Of a DNA stretch of 64,000 nucleotides, positions 42,471-53,978 are shown one piece after another. Both the position numbers and the translations under genes were made by a program. The notes under the pieces are model-generated. The model was not told where the DNA came from. It saw only the letters and a list, made by a program, of their open reading frames with translations, and searched no databases. Source of the stretch: Cheilinus undulatus (taxonomy: Eukaryota > Chordata > Actinopteri > Labriformes > Labridae); contig NC_054876.1 in the NCBI RefSeq assembly GCF_018320785.1, positions 23,954,212-24,018,211 on the forward strand, written 5' to 3'. How positions within the stretch are numbered: the first letter of the stretch is position 1; each line of letters begins with the position of its first letter.

Positions 42471-43596
42471 GAGCCAGTAACTACTTCTAACACAGGTCCG
42501 TACATATTTTAATCCAGGATTAGGCCTGGTCTCCCTCAAAAGAGAGATTTTAAGCTCAAGGGACTACTTGGTTAAATAAAAGTTCAAATTAGACCTCTGA
42601 CCTTGTTCTCTATTTTATTTGTGAAATTTTGCTTATTCTGTAATATTTGCTATGCGGTTATTTCATGAATGTAACTACCAGACTTTGATTGTGAGGAAAG
42701 CTGAAATGTCTGGTCTGCAGCCAGAAGCCTTATGAAACCTCAACCTCAAAATCAGACTCATGTTTAACATCCATCTACTGAAGGTCTGTTGGGGTTGTGA
42801 GGGTGCTTATAATAGCAGTGCATATCAAAATAGGTCATTGTTTTTTATTTTTAATTTATTTGTTTATTTAATATCTAAAGGCATGATTCCTCCTTTATGA
42901 TCACAGTCATGACTGAAAGTAATGATTTGTATCCGAACAGTGACTGGTGTGGGGTCTGGTGAGTTTGTCAATGATTGTGATTCTTTGATCCAACATTTTC
43001 AGCTTAAATCAGTCTTTACAGTGCTCAAGAAGCTGTCTTTGCATGCTGCTATTCCTGACCCCTTATGTTCCTCATTAGTTAGTGTGAGGAAAATAGAAAT
43101 GGTCTCATGGTAACAGTTATCTCATCATCTTTAGACTCGAGTCGGACAGATATTCTGTGAATGATCTCAATTCCATGATATTGGGATAATTGCAAGCACA
43201 GCTGTTCATAAGTATGACTTTTTCCATCTGAATTTGGGCAGTCATGTTTAGAAATAAAATATCTAAATTATAAGTGGTTCAAATGCCATTAAATTTGTTG
43301 AAGCTATTTATGTCTTTCTTGCTCTGGCAAGAGCACGACAGTAGGCTAAGTTTCTACTTTCTCTCTGGCTCCCATTATTTTTAATGACAATTGAACATAC
43401 TTTTACACTTACAATTTCCCATACACTGAGAACCTTCCATGAAAAACTGTCTGAAGATATGAAGTGTGCAATCTCTACGTTTAAATGACTCATTTTCTGA
43501 ACTATCTTTGTGGACTAAATTTGCACTCTGCCTCTGAGTGTGGCTGTTTTTGTTAACCGTTGATTGATGATGGAATCAAACAATCAAATCCATTAA

Positions 43597-45125
43597 CTAC
43601 ACTTTATGGACAAAAGTATTTGGCAATACCAAGCATGGTACTGTGATGGACACCAAGTTGGAATAAGATGGTTCACGAAGCTTCATCCCTACTGGATATT
43701 CCACTGTAAACTGTAAGTGATATTGTTATAAAGTGGAAGTGTTTAGGAACAACAGCAACTCTGCAACGAAGCAGAAGACCACGTAAAATCACATTAGGGT
43801 CTACAACTGCTAGGGTGCATAGTAAAAGTCACCAACACTCTGCTGATTCCATAGCTGAAGAGTTCTAAACTTCCACTGGCATTAATGTAAGCATAAAACT
43901 TTGCAGCAGGAGCTTCATGCAATATTTCCATGCTGAACAGCTGCATGCAAGCCTCACATCACCAAATCCAATGCCAAGTGTCTGATGGAGTGGTGTAAAA
44001 AAACACCAACACTGGACTGTGGAGCAGTGGAAACGTTCTGTGGAGTGATGAATCATATTCCTCTGTTTGGCAGTCAGATGGACGAGTCTGGGTTTGGCAG
44101 AAGCTGGGAGAACGTCCCCTCTTGACTGCACTGTGCTTTGGTGGGGGAGAGATAATGGTATGGGGCTGTTTTTCAGGGTTTGGGCTGAGCCCCTTATCAC
44201 CAGTAGGGCCAATCTTAAAGGTACAATGTGTAAAATTTGGCTGCATTTTGCCAAACAGAAACGGTGTACATGGGATATAATGTTTATATATCTATGTGAA
44301 GTATGTTAAAGTAAGTGCACAATCATCCCCTTTAAACTTTTATTTTCTTTTCACAAAATTAGAAAAAAGCTTTTCAAATTTACGTTACCACGGGCTGACC
44401 TCACGGAGGCTGACATAACGAACCGCCATGTTGTCTACGGCAACGTTTTGGGGACAGAAAGAGCGAAACGCGATTTTTAAATACGAACCTGCCCGCCTGA
44501 AAGCTACCTCGAAGGCAGGTGACCTAAACTGACCTATAATCTATAAAAATAATGGTTGCAAAAATGAGTAAACCCTCACCTCGTCACTGCTGTAATTGAT
44601 GTCCGGCTCACGATCCTTTTAGGTCTTCACAGGCCCTCATCGCTTAGTGATGTGACGTTTTGGTAACAGATCGGCTCATTCTAAAATCTGAATGCTAGAT
44701 GTCGCTAAAATGCCAAAATTTTACACATTGTCCCTATAATGCTTCAGCATGCAAACACATTTTGGACAATGTTATGCTTCCAACTTTGCGGCAACAGTTT
44801 GGAGAAGGCCCTTTTCTATTCCAGCATGGCTGTGCCCCACTGCACAAAGCAAGGACTATGAAGATATGGTTGGGTGTGGAAGAACTTGCTTGGCCTTCAC
44901 AGACTTCTGACCTTAACCCCACTAAGTACCTTTGGGATGAACTGGAACAGAGTTTGCAAGCCAGGCCTGCTTGACCTCATAAATGCTCTACAGAATAAAT
45001 CTGCACAATTTCTCACAAAAAAAGTCCAAAATCTTGTGGAAAGCCTTGGAAGAAGAAAAAATGTTATGGAGTTTTGGAAGGTATATCACAGAGATTTCCA
45101 TAGGAATGAACAGACTTCTTGTTGA
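43597..45125 (+). mobile_element. Tc1-like element, dead, carrying a nested insertion
   Basis: The left end tttatggacaaaagtatttg is a Tc1-like terminal repeat. Broken frames read like Tc1 transposase: FCSVWQSDGRVWVWQ-type sequence near 44060-44100, GGGEIMVWGCFSGFG near 44140-44180, LNPTKYLWDELEQ near 44910-44955. The body is interrupted at 44219-44734 by another element. The right terminal repeat was not found. Homologous to the remnant at 31960-32480. Confidence 0.8.
44219..44734. mobile_element. 516-bp inverted-repeat MITE nested in the Tc1-like element
   Basis: It starts aggtacaatgtgtaaaattt and ends aaattttacacattgtccct, which are inverted repeats over 20 bases with one mismatch. The flanks are ...aatcttaa on the left and ataatgcttcagc on the right; the empty site in the related copy reads cataatgcttcagc. 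A TAA-type 3-bp duplication would fit PIF/Harbinger (inference). No transposase frame. Confidence 0.8.
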
Positions 45126-46179
45126 CTTATTACCTCTGTAATATATATGTGGAAATAAGGCATTAGGCTTGTTATACAGTAGTCAAGACGATGAGTTAAG
45201 GAAAAAATTCCCACACAGTGTGCAGCAATTAAGATATGTGCTATTCAGACCTGAACTGCTGTGAACATATCACATTCTGATTTAAAATAGGCACTATAGC
45301 ATGGGTGTGCATGAAAATGCCATCTTTTCTGTAGCCAATCACAAGTGGACACTCAAGACCCTGCAGTTTTTTGCACTTCTGCATTGACTTCATGCTTCAA
45401 CACTGGAGGTTGGCCCTTTAAAAACATCCTTATCTACATGGTAAGGCTGCTGTCCAGCCAGAGTTTCATCCAGGAATGATGTTTCTGTAAGGCAATGTCA
45501 ACTGCTACACAACCATGCAGCCTATCATAACACAACAAACAAAATAATCAGCAGCTCATTTTCTTTGATGAGCCGTGTTTAATACATCCCTTGTGCTTTT
45601 TTAGTAAAATAAGTACTTTATGTGCACAATTAACCCAGATACCAAAGATTTAGGACCTCCTAGGAACATCAAATCAGGAGCAGCTTTTCAGCTTCTAAAA
45701 GCTGAATTAGTGGTTAAAATGAAACTTAGAGGATTTTGAGCTGGAAGTTTGAGTTCAGCTGCTTGGAAGCTCAAAGTTGGGAAAGTAACAGAGCCAGTGA
45801 TGATATGTGGCAAGTGGCTAGGAGTCAAGGAGGCAGGGAGAAGGGGGTGACCTAGGAGGAAGAGAGTATAAATGAAGAGATCTGTATGTTCCATCAGAAG
45901 TCTTTGGGTTGGAAGGTAGAGCAGCTTAGAGGTACTGTAAGTACATTGATGAGCAAGAGGGGAATTGAAAGTGCAGGACTATGGAAAGAAGAAGTTTGGT
46001 CTGTTCTATCAATTACATTTGTGGTATGTGTCTCTCGGGGCGGGGCTGTCTGAGCAGGAGGACGGGTCAAGCAGCCTGAATGATAGAATAAACAGGACAG
46101 GAGTGGGAGGTTTGGGGTAAAAAAGCTGGGGGTCTGGGAGAGAGATTGCTGACTTCGGAGCCCAAATAATGAGAAGTGG

Positions 46180-46360
46180 GGGGAGCAGCAGGAGAAGATA
46201 AGGAGAGGAAGAGGAGGACGCAAGAAAGAAGAGGAGAGGGGGGGAGAAAGAATAATAAGAAGAGGTGGCAGAGGAGAGAGGACGGGGGTAGTCCAAGAAA
46301 AAGAGAAGTCAGAGGAGGACAGGAGGAGGAGGAGAAAGAGGAGGAGAGCAAAAAGGCTCT
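46180..46360 (+). repeat. Purine-rich (GA/GGA) tract
   Basis: About 180 bases dominated by gag, gga and aag triplets, with matching Leu/Ser/Pro-rich frames on the opposite strand that are compositional artefacts. A shorter similar tract is at 47460-47500. Confidence 0.75.
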
Positions 46361-47820
46361 TTAGGTTCTCCAGGATCCTGAGGTTTGATGTTTGTTCTCA
46401 ATCTAGTTCCGATGGTTGTTACATAACTGGAAAAGACTGCTGAATAGCGCAACTGTATATATTCTGTGTGCCAAAACCAACACGCTGCCGCAGTCAGACG
46501 AATCATCTGCAGGCTCGGACACACACTGATACAGCTAATAAGTGATGCACCAACACACACATACACAGCACAACTTTTCCATCTCATCATCCTGCGGCTC
46601 AAAGCTGCAGCTGCTGTTATTTTTTAATTTGTATGCAGCCAATCCAGATTAGACCACACATGGGAGAAGTTGCAGCTTTTGATAATGACATCAAGCTGGC
46701 TCATTTGGGTTTTGGCAGGTCCACACAGAGAAGTGTGATGAGCACTTATGTGATGCACTTTTGTGTGCCTAAGCAATTTTCCAGTTTTTGTTTGGTTTAC
46801 TTTAATTTACAGTCAGCTGTTTGTCTCCGTCAGCTTTAAATCTCTCATCAGGATGTAACTGAATCCTGAAAAACACAGCTACCAGCTCCCATTATTTGTC
46901 TTTGGCTTAACTTGGAGCAAAGCAACAAGGAAAAATAGATCCTATTTGTCTTTGGAAAATCCAAACTCAGCCTTTGACTCCTCACCAGGCAAACCATTCA
47001 TTCATTCATGGCAGGCGGATCATGTGACGGCAGTGGAGGTACCCCCAAACTACACTCCCCAGCTCCCCCAGCTACCGAGAGGTCAGGCTGATGCACATCT
47101 GGCATTTCCTGTTTCCTCTCCTCCATATGCCCCTGAGTGGCAGCCACACATGCACACAGAGAAGAAAACTACTCTTAGACATCTGCACCCATACAAAGCT
47201 GTTGTATAAGAGCGTAAAAATGAACACCAGTCACTCTGACACACGCATACACACATATAGTCCAACAGGTATTCAGATGTTTCCATTAGATTGTAAAAGA
47301 AACTTCCAGCTGGTATGGATGTGGTAAAAAAAAAAGAGTGGGAGTGGTGGGGGAGAAAAGGTAAAAAGTTGGGGTAAAGATATATACAGGCAAACTAGAA
47401 ATTACTGAGAATAAATAACAAAAGAGAGAGGCAATGCAATTAAAAAGATGAAAGACAAAAAAGGAGAGAAGAAGAAGAAGAAGGAGGAGGAAAAGAGGGG
47501 ACAATCTCTTCATCTCACAGCGCTGACAAACACTTTCCACTCCTAAGGATGCTGTGCACCATAGCATGCACTATTCACATGCTGCATGTGCACGCGGATG
47601 AGAGAGTGCATGGCCATAGGAAAGACAAGGATGGGGGGGCAAAATGGTGCCGTATGGTTTTCATAAGTCTCTGAGGCTTTTTCAATCCTCCCCTCCATCC
47701 CCTTCTCTCCGACTCCCCCCAAACCCAATCCGTCAACCCCTCCAGCCTTTTCTTATACACTCGCACACTTTACCAGCCCCCTCTTCTAAAAACACACAAT
47801 TCTTTTTCCTCTACGTAGCA

Positions 47821-47840
47821 CCCCCCCCCCCCCCCCCCAC
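47821..47840 (+). repeat. Poly-C / C-rich tract upstream of CD248
   Basis: A run of 19 C, then cacccccc and further C-rich sequence to about 47875. The opposite strand is G-rich and could form a G-quadruplex (inference). It lies about 600 bases before the CD248 start codon. Confidence 0.85.
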
Positions 47841-47889
47841 CCCCCACCCACCCCACCACCCCTTTCCACCCTCCCCCATTTGACTCCCT

Positions 47890-48457
47890 TTCTGAAGTTC
47901 AGTCAGACTGTGCAGAGGGAGGAGAGCCCCAGCAGGATCAGATACAGGAGGAGGACACTACTGTTCACCAGGCTCATATTTGGACTTTATTTAAACTTTT
48001 CTGGACTCATGTGAAGTTTGAACCTTGGACCCTACTGGTACTTCACTGGACTTTATTCTGGACTGATCTAGACTTTTAAGTGGTTTCCACTGGACTGCAT
48101 TGGTTTCTTTAAGTTGTATATAAGATCTGCTTCACTGTGCATCAGTTTGCTGATGAATGGAGTTTGATCAAGTCTGCACTGTAGGACTCTTTTGCTGAGT
48201 TAAGGTAAAACAAAGTAATCTGATTCTATTTCAAGGCATATGTATGCTTACATTTCACCAAATATGTTTTAAAATACTACAGTAAGGTGAGTTAGAAATA
48301 GACCAGTCCCAGTTTTGTGAGTTTCAGATTGAAAAAGTAGTTAAATTTGGCTCCAGTTTTTATAGAAGACTCAAAAAGAGTTATATTCCTTATTTATTTT
48401 GATTGTTAAGTACTCTTTTGAATGTTGGCCTAGTGTAACCTGACATCTCAGTGGAGG
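47890..48457 (+). promoter_or_regulatory. cd248: Presumed CD248 promoter and 5' UTR
   Basis: Sequence upstream of the first coding exon. A possible non-coding first exon ends at 48204 before a gtaaaac donor, with acceptors at 48433 (cctag) or 48451 (tctcag) just before the ATG at 48458. No TATA box was identified; this is inference from splice words only. Confidence 0.35.
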
Positions 48458-51400
48458 ATGCAAAAGATCACAAGCAGTAGCAGCACTAGCATGACTCTCC
48501 TATGTATCCTGTGGCTGATGACACTCAGTCTGGCTCCTGGAGGCCGAGCCCAGAGGCCAAGGGAGCCAGACGTGGAGCAACCAGCAGCCCGGGCTCAGCT
48601 GGCTGAGAAGGACGCACTCTGCAACCAGGATGGATGCTACAGCGTCTTCCTCCAGAAGAGGAGCTTCAGGGAGGCTGGGCGGAGCTGCAGGGAGCGAGGT
48701 GGGACCCTGGCAACGATGCACACCCACGAGGCAGCGGGTGTGGTCCATGAGCTGCTGTCAGCCATCGAGGGGACCAGACCAAGGCTTCGCCTCTGGATCG
48801 GGCTGCACAGACCACCACGCCAGTGTTCGTCCACCCGGCCCCTTAGAGGATTCGTCTGGGTCACAGGCAAAGTCTAAACTTCTTAACATTTGACAAACAT
48901 TGACCCCTTTGGTGCTTTGAATACTCAACTACTATTCAGTCACTTCATTGTGGTTAATCAGCTTCCAGCCCCAAATGACTTAGGAACAGCATCAAAGTTT
49001 GGAGAAAACCTAAGATTTGACTTTGAGTGATGATAATCTGTAGGTCACTTTAACTACAGCTGGGTCATGTCATTAGTCAGGTCTACTTCGACATTGTTTC
49101 CACATGCACATATCAGCTTTGACAAAAATGAATGAATTAGTTTTAGTCTTGATGCTTTGGTACCAAATTACAAGTTATTCAATCTGCAGAGCTGGTCTAG
49201 ACCCTTTGTTACATTATTAGATAGAGTCATTAATTTGCCCCTTTGCAACAGAATACCAACACTATGAACTTTAGTTTAAAAGGCCAAAAAGCTGAGCAGA
49301 ACCAGACTAATCAGTAGCATGCCATATACCACAACCAGATGGGACAGGAAAGTGAGACACAGGCAGACTTTGGTACCCCGTCCAGCCTCCAGAACTTTGC
49401 ACTGACTGGATGGTTATTACATTAACTTCTTTTGTTTCACAGAGTCAGAGCTGGCGCGACAGGGGAAGTTCATTCCCCCTTTTGACCTCACAGCTACTCC
49501 TTAGTCTGATTTAGTCATTACACAAACACCACCCACTAAAAACCAGATGGACTTTTTATCACTGCAAGTGTCTGCCTGGGTCTTTATTTAAAAACTTTAT
49601 TTTTAGTGATTAATGACTCAAGCCTTGTTTTCCATCAGTGGTAATTTACAAGTTTGGTTTTTCCAAATCAAAGACACATATTTTTTTGCTTCTCTACAGT
49701 GGTTTTCAGTAATGTGAGTCATTTGGTTTTGTATGATCCGGGTATGATTTGCAGATTTCTTTCCACGTTTCAGTGCAGTAAATGGTGTTTTTTTCTGCTA
49801 TGCACAAAGCACAGGAAAAAAATCTAATCAAATGAACTGGCTGCTCTACCAAATAAGTTTGTAATGCTCCAAATGACAAGGTTAATGCCTGACCCCTTAG
49901 ATATGTTCATCAAGATAATGATGCTTTTCCTTTATTGGCATCATATCTCTACATTGTGTCACATTTAGCAAGGTGAGGCGTGCCATTCAGTTTCACGCCT
50001 GCCAAAATGCTCATTTATGATAACGTCTTCTTTAAAACTTCTAAAGAGATTTTCTTATTTCTTACTTTTTAAAGATCTTTTCAGCACAACCACAAGTAAT
50101 TGGACAGGTTTTCATTAACCACAAGTGAAACAGCCTTACTTTGGCGACTCCTAGTGGTAGTATAAAAAAAGACAGTTGTAATGCATGCTGCTGTACTTCT
50201 AGAAAGGGAAACTGTAGTTCTTCAAATGAAAGTCTAATAGGTAAGAGTCCCTGTCTATTTTCACTGGTCTTATTTTTGTCTTTTCTTCCAACAGGAGACC
50301 AGGATGGCCAGTTTACCAACTGGCTCCGTGAGGACACCCCTGGAACATGTGCAGCCCCTCGATGTGTGGCCATGACCGTCCACACTTCTGAAAGCGGACG
50401 TGAGAGCAGCGATAATTTCCGATGGCTCGACGGCTCCTGTGCTCTGCCGTTAGATGGATTTGTTTGCCAGTACAACTACAGAGGAATGTGTCCCCCGCTG
50501 CAGGATGAGGGCAGAGGTCCGGCTGTTTACACCACACCATTCCATCTGGTTAGCACTCTGCTAACACATGTGCCCTATGGGTCTGTAGCCGCTTTGCCAT
50601 GCCCTGCAGATGACTCCAACCCAGATGCTAGTGCAGAGCAAACGGTGCTGTGCATGGAAAGAGATGACGAGACAGTCGGCTGGTCCAGGGACGCCCCCCT
50701 CTGCTCTGCAGGAACAGCTAGGCAGAACCAGGACTGGTGTAGCGGAGACCACGGATGTGAGCAGTACTGCCAGAACACAGACACAGACTACTATTGTTAC
50801 TGCTCCGAGGGCTTTACGATAGATGAGGATGGGTACAACTGCAGACCTGACCCCCTGAGCCAAACTAACCCACCTGAGTTATCATCTGACTCTGCTGGTC
50901 CTACTGACCAGCCCCACATCAAGGAGGTCTGTGTGGAGATGGGTTGTGAATACAACTGTATGGAGACATCGCGGGGGATTCGCTGCACGTGTCCCCCTGG
51001 ATACCAAATGGCTCCAGATGGGCGCAGATGTTCTGACGTGGATGAATGCCAACAACAACCATGCCCACAACTGTGCGTCAACATCCCAGGCACCTTCCAC
51101 TGCACCTGCCACAACGGGTACCAGCCGGATGACGAGGGCGAGTGTGTGGATGTGGATGAGTGTCTGGATGAAGGCACCTGTGAAGGCACTTGTGAGAATA
51201 CAGTTGGGTCCTTTGCATGTTTGTGTAATCCTGGGTATGAGTCTGGTGATGATGGAATGTGTGTAGACATAGATGAGTGTGTGGGAGAGTCACCCTGCCA
51301 GCAACAGTGTCTAAACTTCATGGGAGGGTACCAGTGTTTCTGTGACAGTGGCTATGACCTGCAGCAAGACGGACTCACCTGCCTGCCTTCACCTGATGAT

Positions 51401-52045
51401 GAGGAATACTCCACTCTGTCCCCTGACCCTAGTGACTCTGCCCACATACCTAACTTTGACCCTAGCCGTGATATTCCCTGGTCCAGCTCTTTCACCCCAG
51501 ATCCAAACTTTGTAGATGATACTAACTTTGACGTAGACTGGCTGACAGAAGCTCCTGAGGCTCTGTCTCCTGACATGAATCAGGGGTCAGATAATCATCT
51601 TAACCAATGGGACGTCATTTCCCCAAAACTGTATCAGACAGCCACACCTCCTACACAAAAAGACAACACAGGAAATGAAATAGACAATGAAGCTCAAGCT
51701 AAGACAGGTAGAGCTGGCAGTGATGAGGTAGGAGCTGAGACTGAAAATGGAGCATCCACTGGGACCAGGGAGGGGGAGCAGCCTAATGTTGACGGTACAG
51801 AGGATGCCAGTGGCACATCTGAGGATGGGGCTGGGTCTAAAGCAGGAAAACGAAAGCACGACAAAAGCTGGCTACTCGTGGCCCTGCTCGTGCCACTATG
51901 TGTGTTCCTCGTAGTGATGCTCGCTCTGGGGATTGTTTACTGCACCAGCTGTGCTGTAGACAAGAGCCTGAGCTTCTCAAACTGCTATCGCTGGATACTC
52001 CCTACAACACCTCCTGATACGAGGAATGGCAAAACCCAGGCTTGA
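48458..52045 (+). CDS. cd248: CD248 / endosialin, type I membrane C-type-lectin-like receptor (719 residues, 2 coding exons)
   Basis: Stromal and pericyte surface glycoprotein of the CD93/thrombomodulin/CLEC14A group; it binds extracellular matrix. Exons 48458-48866 and 50295-52045. Order: signal peptide (hydrophobic MTLLCILWLMTLSLAPGG, after an alternative second Met at residue 12), C-type lectin-like domain about 55-195 (CYSVFLQKRSF, LRLWIGLHR, TGDQDGQFTNW, FVCQYNYRG), a sushi-like part about 202-273 with PAVYTTPFHLVST and GWSRDAPLC as in mammalian CD248, five EGF modules about 281-499 (three calcium-binding, DVDEC/DVDEC/DIDEC), an acidic low-complexity stalk, membrane helix about 661-686 and a short tail with NCYRW. 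The helix and tail closely resemble human CD248. The intron interrupts the lectin domain and appears to have a GC donor. Differences: five EGF modules against three in human, and no long Pro/Thr mucin stalk. Confidence 0.92.
48867..50294 (+). other. cd248: CD248 intron with GC donor
   Basis: The conserved reading VTG then DQDGQFTNW requires exon 1 to end GTCACAG and exon 2 to begin GAGACCAG. The base pair after the exon end is GC (cacag|gcaaag), not GT, while the acceptor is a normal ccaacag. CAG|GCAAAG fits the known GC-AG subclass. The 1.4 kb inside shows no gene. Confidence 0.75.
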
Positions 52046-52210
52046 ACCCTAAAATGAACTGAGCACACAGAGATGTTTTGAAGAATCAGATGTTTGTTAT
52101 TATTCTTCTTGTGGTGCGGGACTGAAAATACCATTTGGATAATAACACAGCAGTGTGGCTCCCCCATTCATCGAGAAAATTTAAATTCTTTCTGTTGCAC
52201 ATCCTTTGTA

Positions 52211-52259
52211 AATAAACCACTCACTCATCGTGTTTTTAGAATTCAATAAAACCAATAAA
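52211..52259 (+). other. cd248: CD248 poly(A) signals
   Basis: Three AATAAA words at 52211-52216, 52245-52250 and 52254-52259, 166 to 214 bases after the stop codon. Confidence 0.7.
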
Positions 52260-52617
52260 CTGATAAAACACCATGTGGTTTGTATGCCTTTCTACATGAA
52301 AGTATTAAATGCTGACTAATCAATAGGATAAGGGAATCAAAGTTTGGAAGGAATGTGTGGTTTTGCGTTTTTGTTTCCATATGTGAAAAGACCCTAAAGA
52401 CTGAGGATTTTCATGGATATTAGCTTTCACCGGGGTTGGAGGAGGGCGAGGGTGGGAGGAGCCATATGGAGGAAGCAATCACGCTACATAAGTCCAGCAA
52501 GAGAGAAGGTTTCGGGGAGTGATCTTGTGATATTTACATTGGGAATATATTTGACAATGCTTACCGTATGCTTCCAGCACCTCTTGTCAAGGTGTCCTCG
52601 ATTGTGGAAAAGGTATT

Positions 52618-52699
52618 CGACGAGGATGGGATTCGAACCCACGCGTGCAGAGCACAATGGATTAGCAGTCCATCGCCTTAACCACTCGGCCACCTCGTC
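52618..52699 (-). tRNA. trnS-GCU: tRNA-Ser (anticodon GCT)
   Basis: The reverse strand starts GACGAGGTGGCCGAGTGGTT, contains GGACTGCTAATCC (anticodon GCT in a 7-base loop) and the T arm GGGTTCGAATCCC, and ends CCTCGTCG. The acceptor stem GACGAGG pairs fully with CCTCGTC and leaves discriminator G. The long variable arm gives 82 nt, as expected for a class II serine tRNA. Internal A-box (TGGCCGAGTGG) and B-box (GGTTCGAATCC) are intact, and a TTTT terminator follows at 52608-52611. It reads AGC/AGT serine codons. To my recollection the sequence matches the vertebrate consensus tRNA-Ser(GCT). Confidence 0.98.
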
Positions 52700-52819
52700 T
52701 CATGCACAGATAGCCAGGTGATATTCCTAATTATTGATAAATATCACCATGTTTTTCAATGAGCTGTTTATGTTCAGTTTTTGTGGTCACATCGCTGTAC
52801 ATCGTGTATTTTTAGCTTA

Positions 52820-53016
52820 ACCTTGAGCGGAAAAGTCCGACACGGAGAGTCTGAAAAAGCTCAACGCAGTTACTTTCTAATTGGTTAACGTTCGTATCAA
52901 CCACAGTATTACGAGCTGTGATTGGTCGAGGGGCGAGGCTAACGCTGAATGAATACAGGAAGTGTACAGCGTGAGACTGCAATTTGACGTTCGCCGGGAC
53001 TGTTGCAGAAAATAAG
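52820..53016 (+). promoter_or_regulatory. dpp3: Presumed DPP3 promoter and non-coding first exon
   Basis: CG dinucleotides are more frequent here than elsewhere (gtccgacacgg, gttcgtatc, ttcgccgggac). A donor (aataag|gtaaca) at 53016/53017 could end a 5' UTR exon that splices to 53945 or 53959. The transcription start is not visible; this is inference. Confidence 0.4.
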
Positions 53017-53740
53017 GTAACAAGCTGTTGAGTTGGCGTCTGCAGTTACACTACTGGAAACGTACTCAATAGGAAGAAAACAAAAATAGAAATAAGCTGC
53101 GAAATATGCGTAACGTAATGTCCGAAAACAGGTTATAACAGTGTTATCAGATGCTCGAAACACTCAACAGTCGTTAGCATGCACGCTAGTTGCTAACAGT
53201 AACGACGTAGCTGTTGTAAGGAGCCCGCAGAATAACTTTACCGTTTTATCTCATGCATGCTCAGAAGTGGTTGTTTTTTGGGATTCTCGGAGGACAGAAA
53301 CTTCTTATCGTTTCCAAAACCGTATGCTTTACTTTTCTAGTCATAGATTTTGTTGGAAGACGAAACAGAAAGTGCATTGGACTGGTTCCTCCTGAACCCG
53401 TGCCAGGGTTGGTCAAAGTTGAATGACATGCAACTGCATACTTTACTCCCTCTCTTTAAAAACTGTGACTTAAAACTGTCGATTTACATTGTTACTGTGT
53501 GTTACACTGCATGCATAACACGGATAACCAAAGCTTACATTCACATAGAAACAATTATATTTATGAAGTTAGACTCAAAGTCAAGTATTTTTCATGCATT
53601 TTAGCCAACAGTATATCAGTGACTTGTTATAAATAAGCTGTTGGTTGTATTTGTACAGTGCACAGGCTGTCTAATCTCATTAAAGCTTAAACAGGTGTGC
53701 AAATACTTCCTCAAGCCCATGGGGGGAAGTCAATTCTAGA

Positions 53741-53768
53741 GAGCTTTTTTTTTTTTTTTTTTTTTTTA
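53741..53768 (+). repeat. Poly-T tract in the DPP3 5' intron
   Basis: A near-continuous run of about 24 T followed by several tttttaac words. It could be the tail of an antisense retroposon, but no body is recognised. Confidence 0.7.
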
Positions 53769-53978
53769 ACTTTTTAAACTTTTTTAACTTTTTATATTTT
53801 TATCCCTTCCTGGACTTCTCTCATTTTATCATTGCCTCCCCCTTTTCTCCTTCTCATCACACCAACATACCTCACACTTTTTTATTAACTCATGTATTTC
53901 TGTCTTCTCACAACTTCCTCCCTGCGTCCCCCTTTTTCTCCCAGTTTCTCCTCATCAGTGTTACACCTCAGACTAAAG

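Larger units (their letters stand above)
36308..47890. other. Intergenic region without supportable genes (RCE1 to CD248)
   Basis: About 11.6 kb. Open frames are short, without conserved words or consistent splice sites. Recognised contents: GT microsatellite at 36484, AAAGTGG-type repeat at 37380-37865, a retroposon-like repeat at 38020-38290, two tagctaa-rich clusters at 41360-42470, a nested Tc1-like element at 43597-45125, and purine-rich tracts at 46180-46360 and 47460-47500. The rest (for example 38300-41350 and 45130-46170) shows nothing that I can name. Confidence 0.6.

Noticed and set aside
45889-46351. Overlapping minus-strand frames of 94 to 109 codons
   Set aside because: They lie opposite a GA-rich tract and show only Leu/Ser/Pro composition bias.
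46946-47209. 87-codon Pro-rich frame before CD248
   Set aside because: No conserved words, no splice partners, and surrounded by non-coding sequence.
50141-50294. In-frame ORF start upstream of CD248 exon 2
   Set aside because: This is intron sequence; the conserved VTG-DQD junction shows that exon 2 begins at 50295.
52484-52693. 69-codon minus-strand frame MAEWLRRWTANPLCSARVGS
   Set aside because: It is a translation through the tRNA-Ser gene, a well-known artefact.
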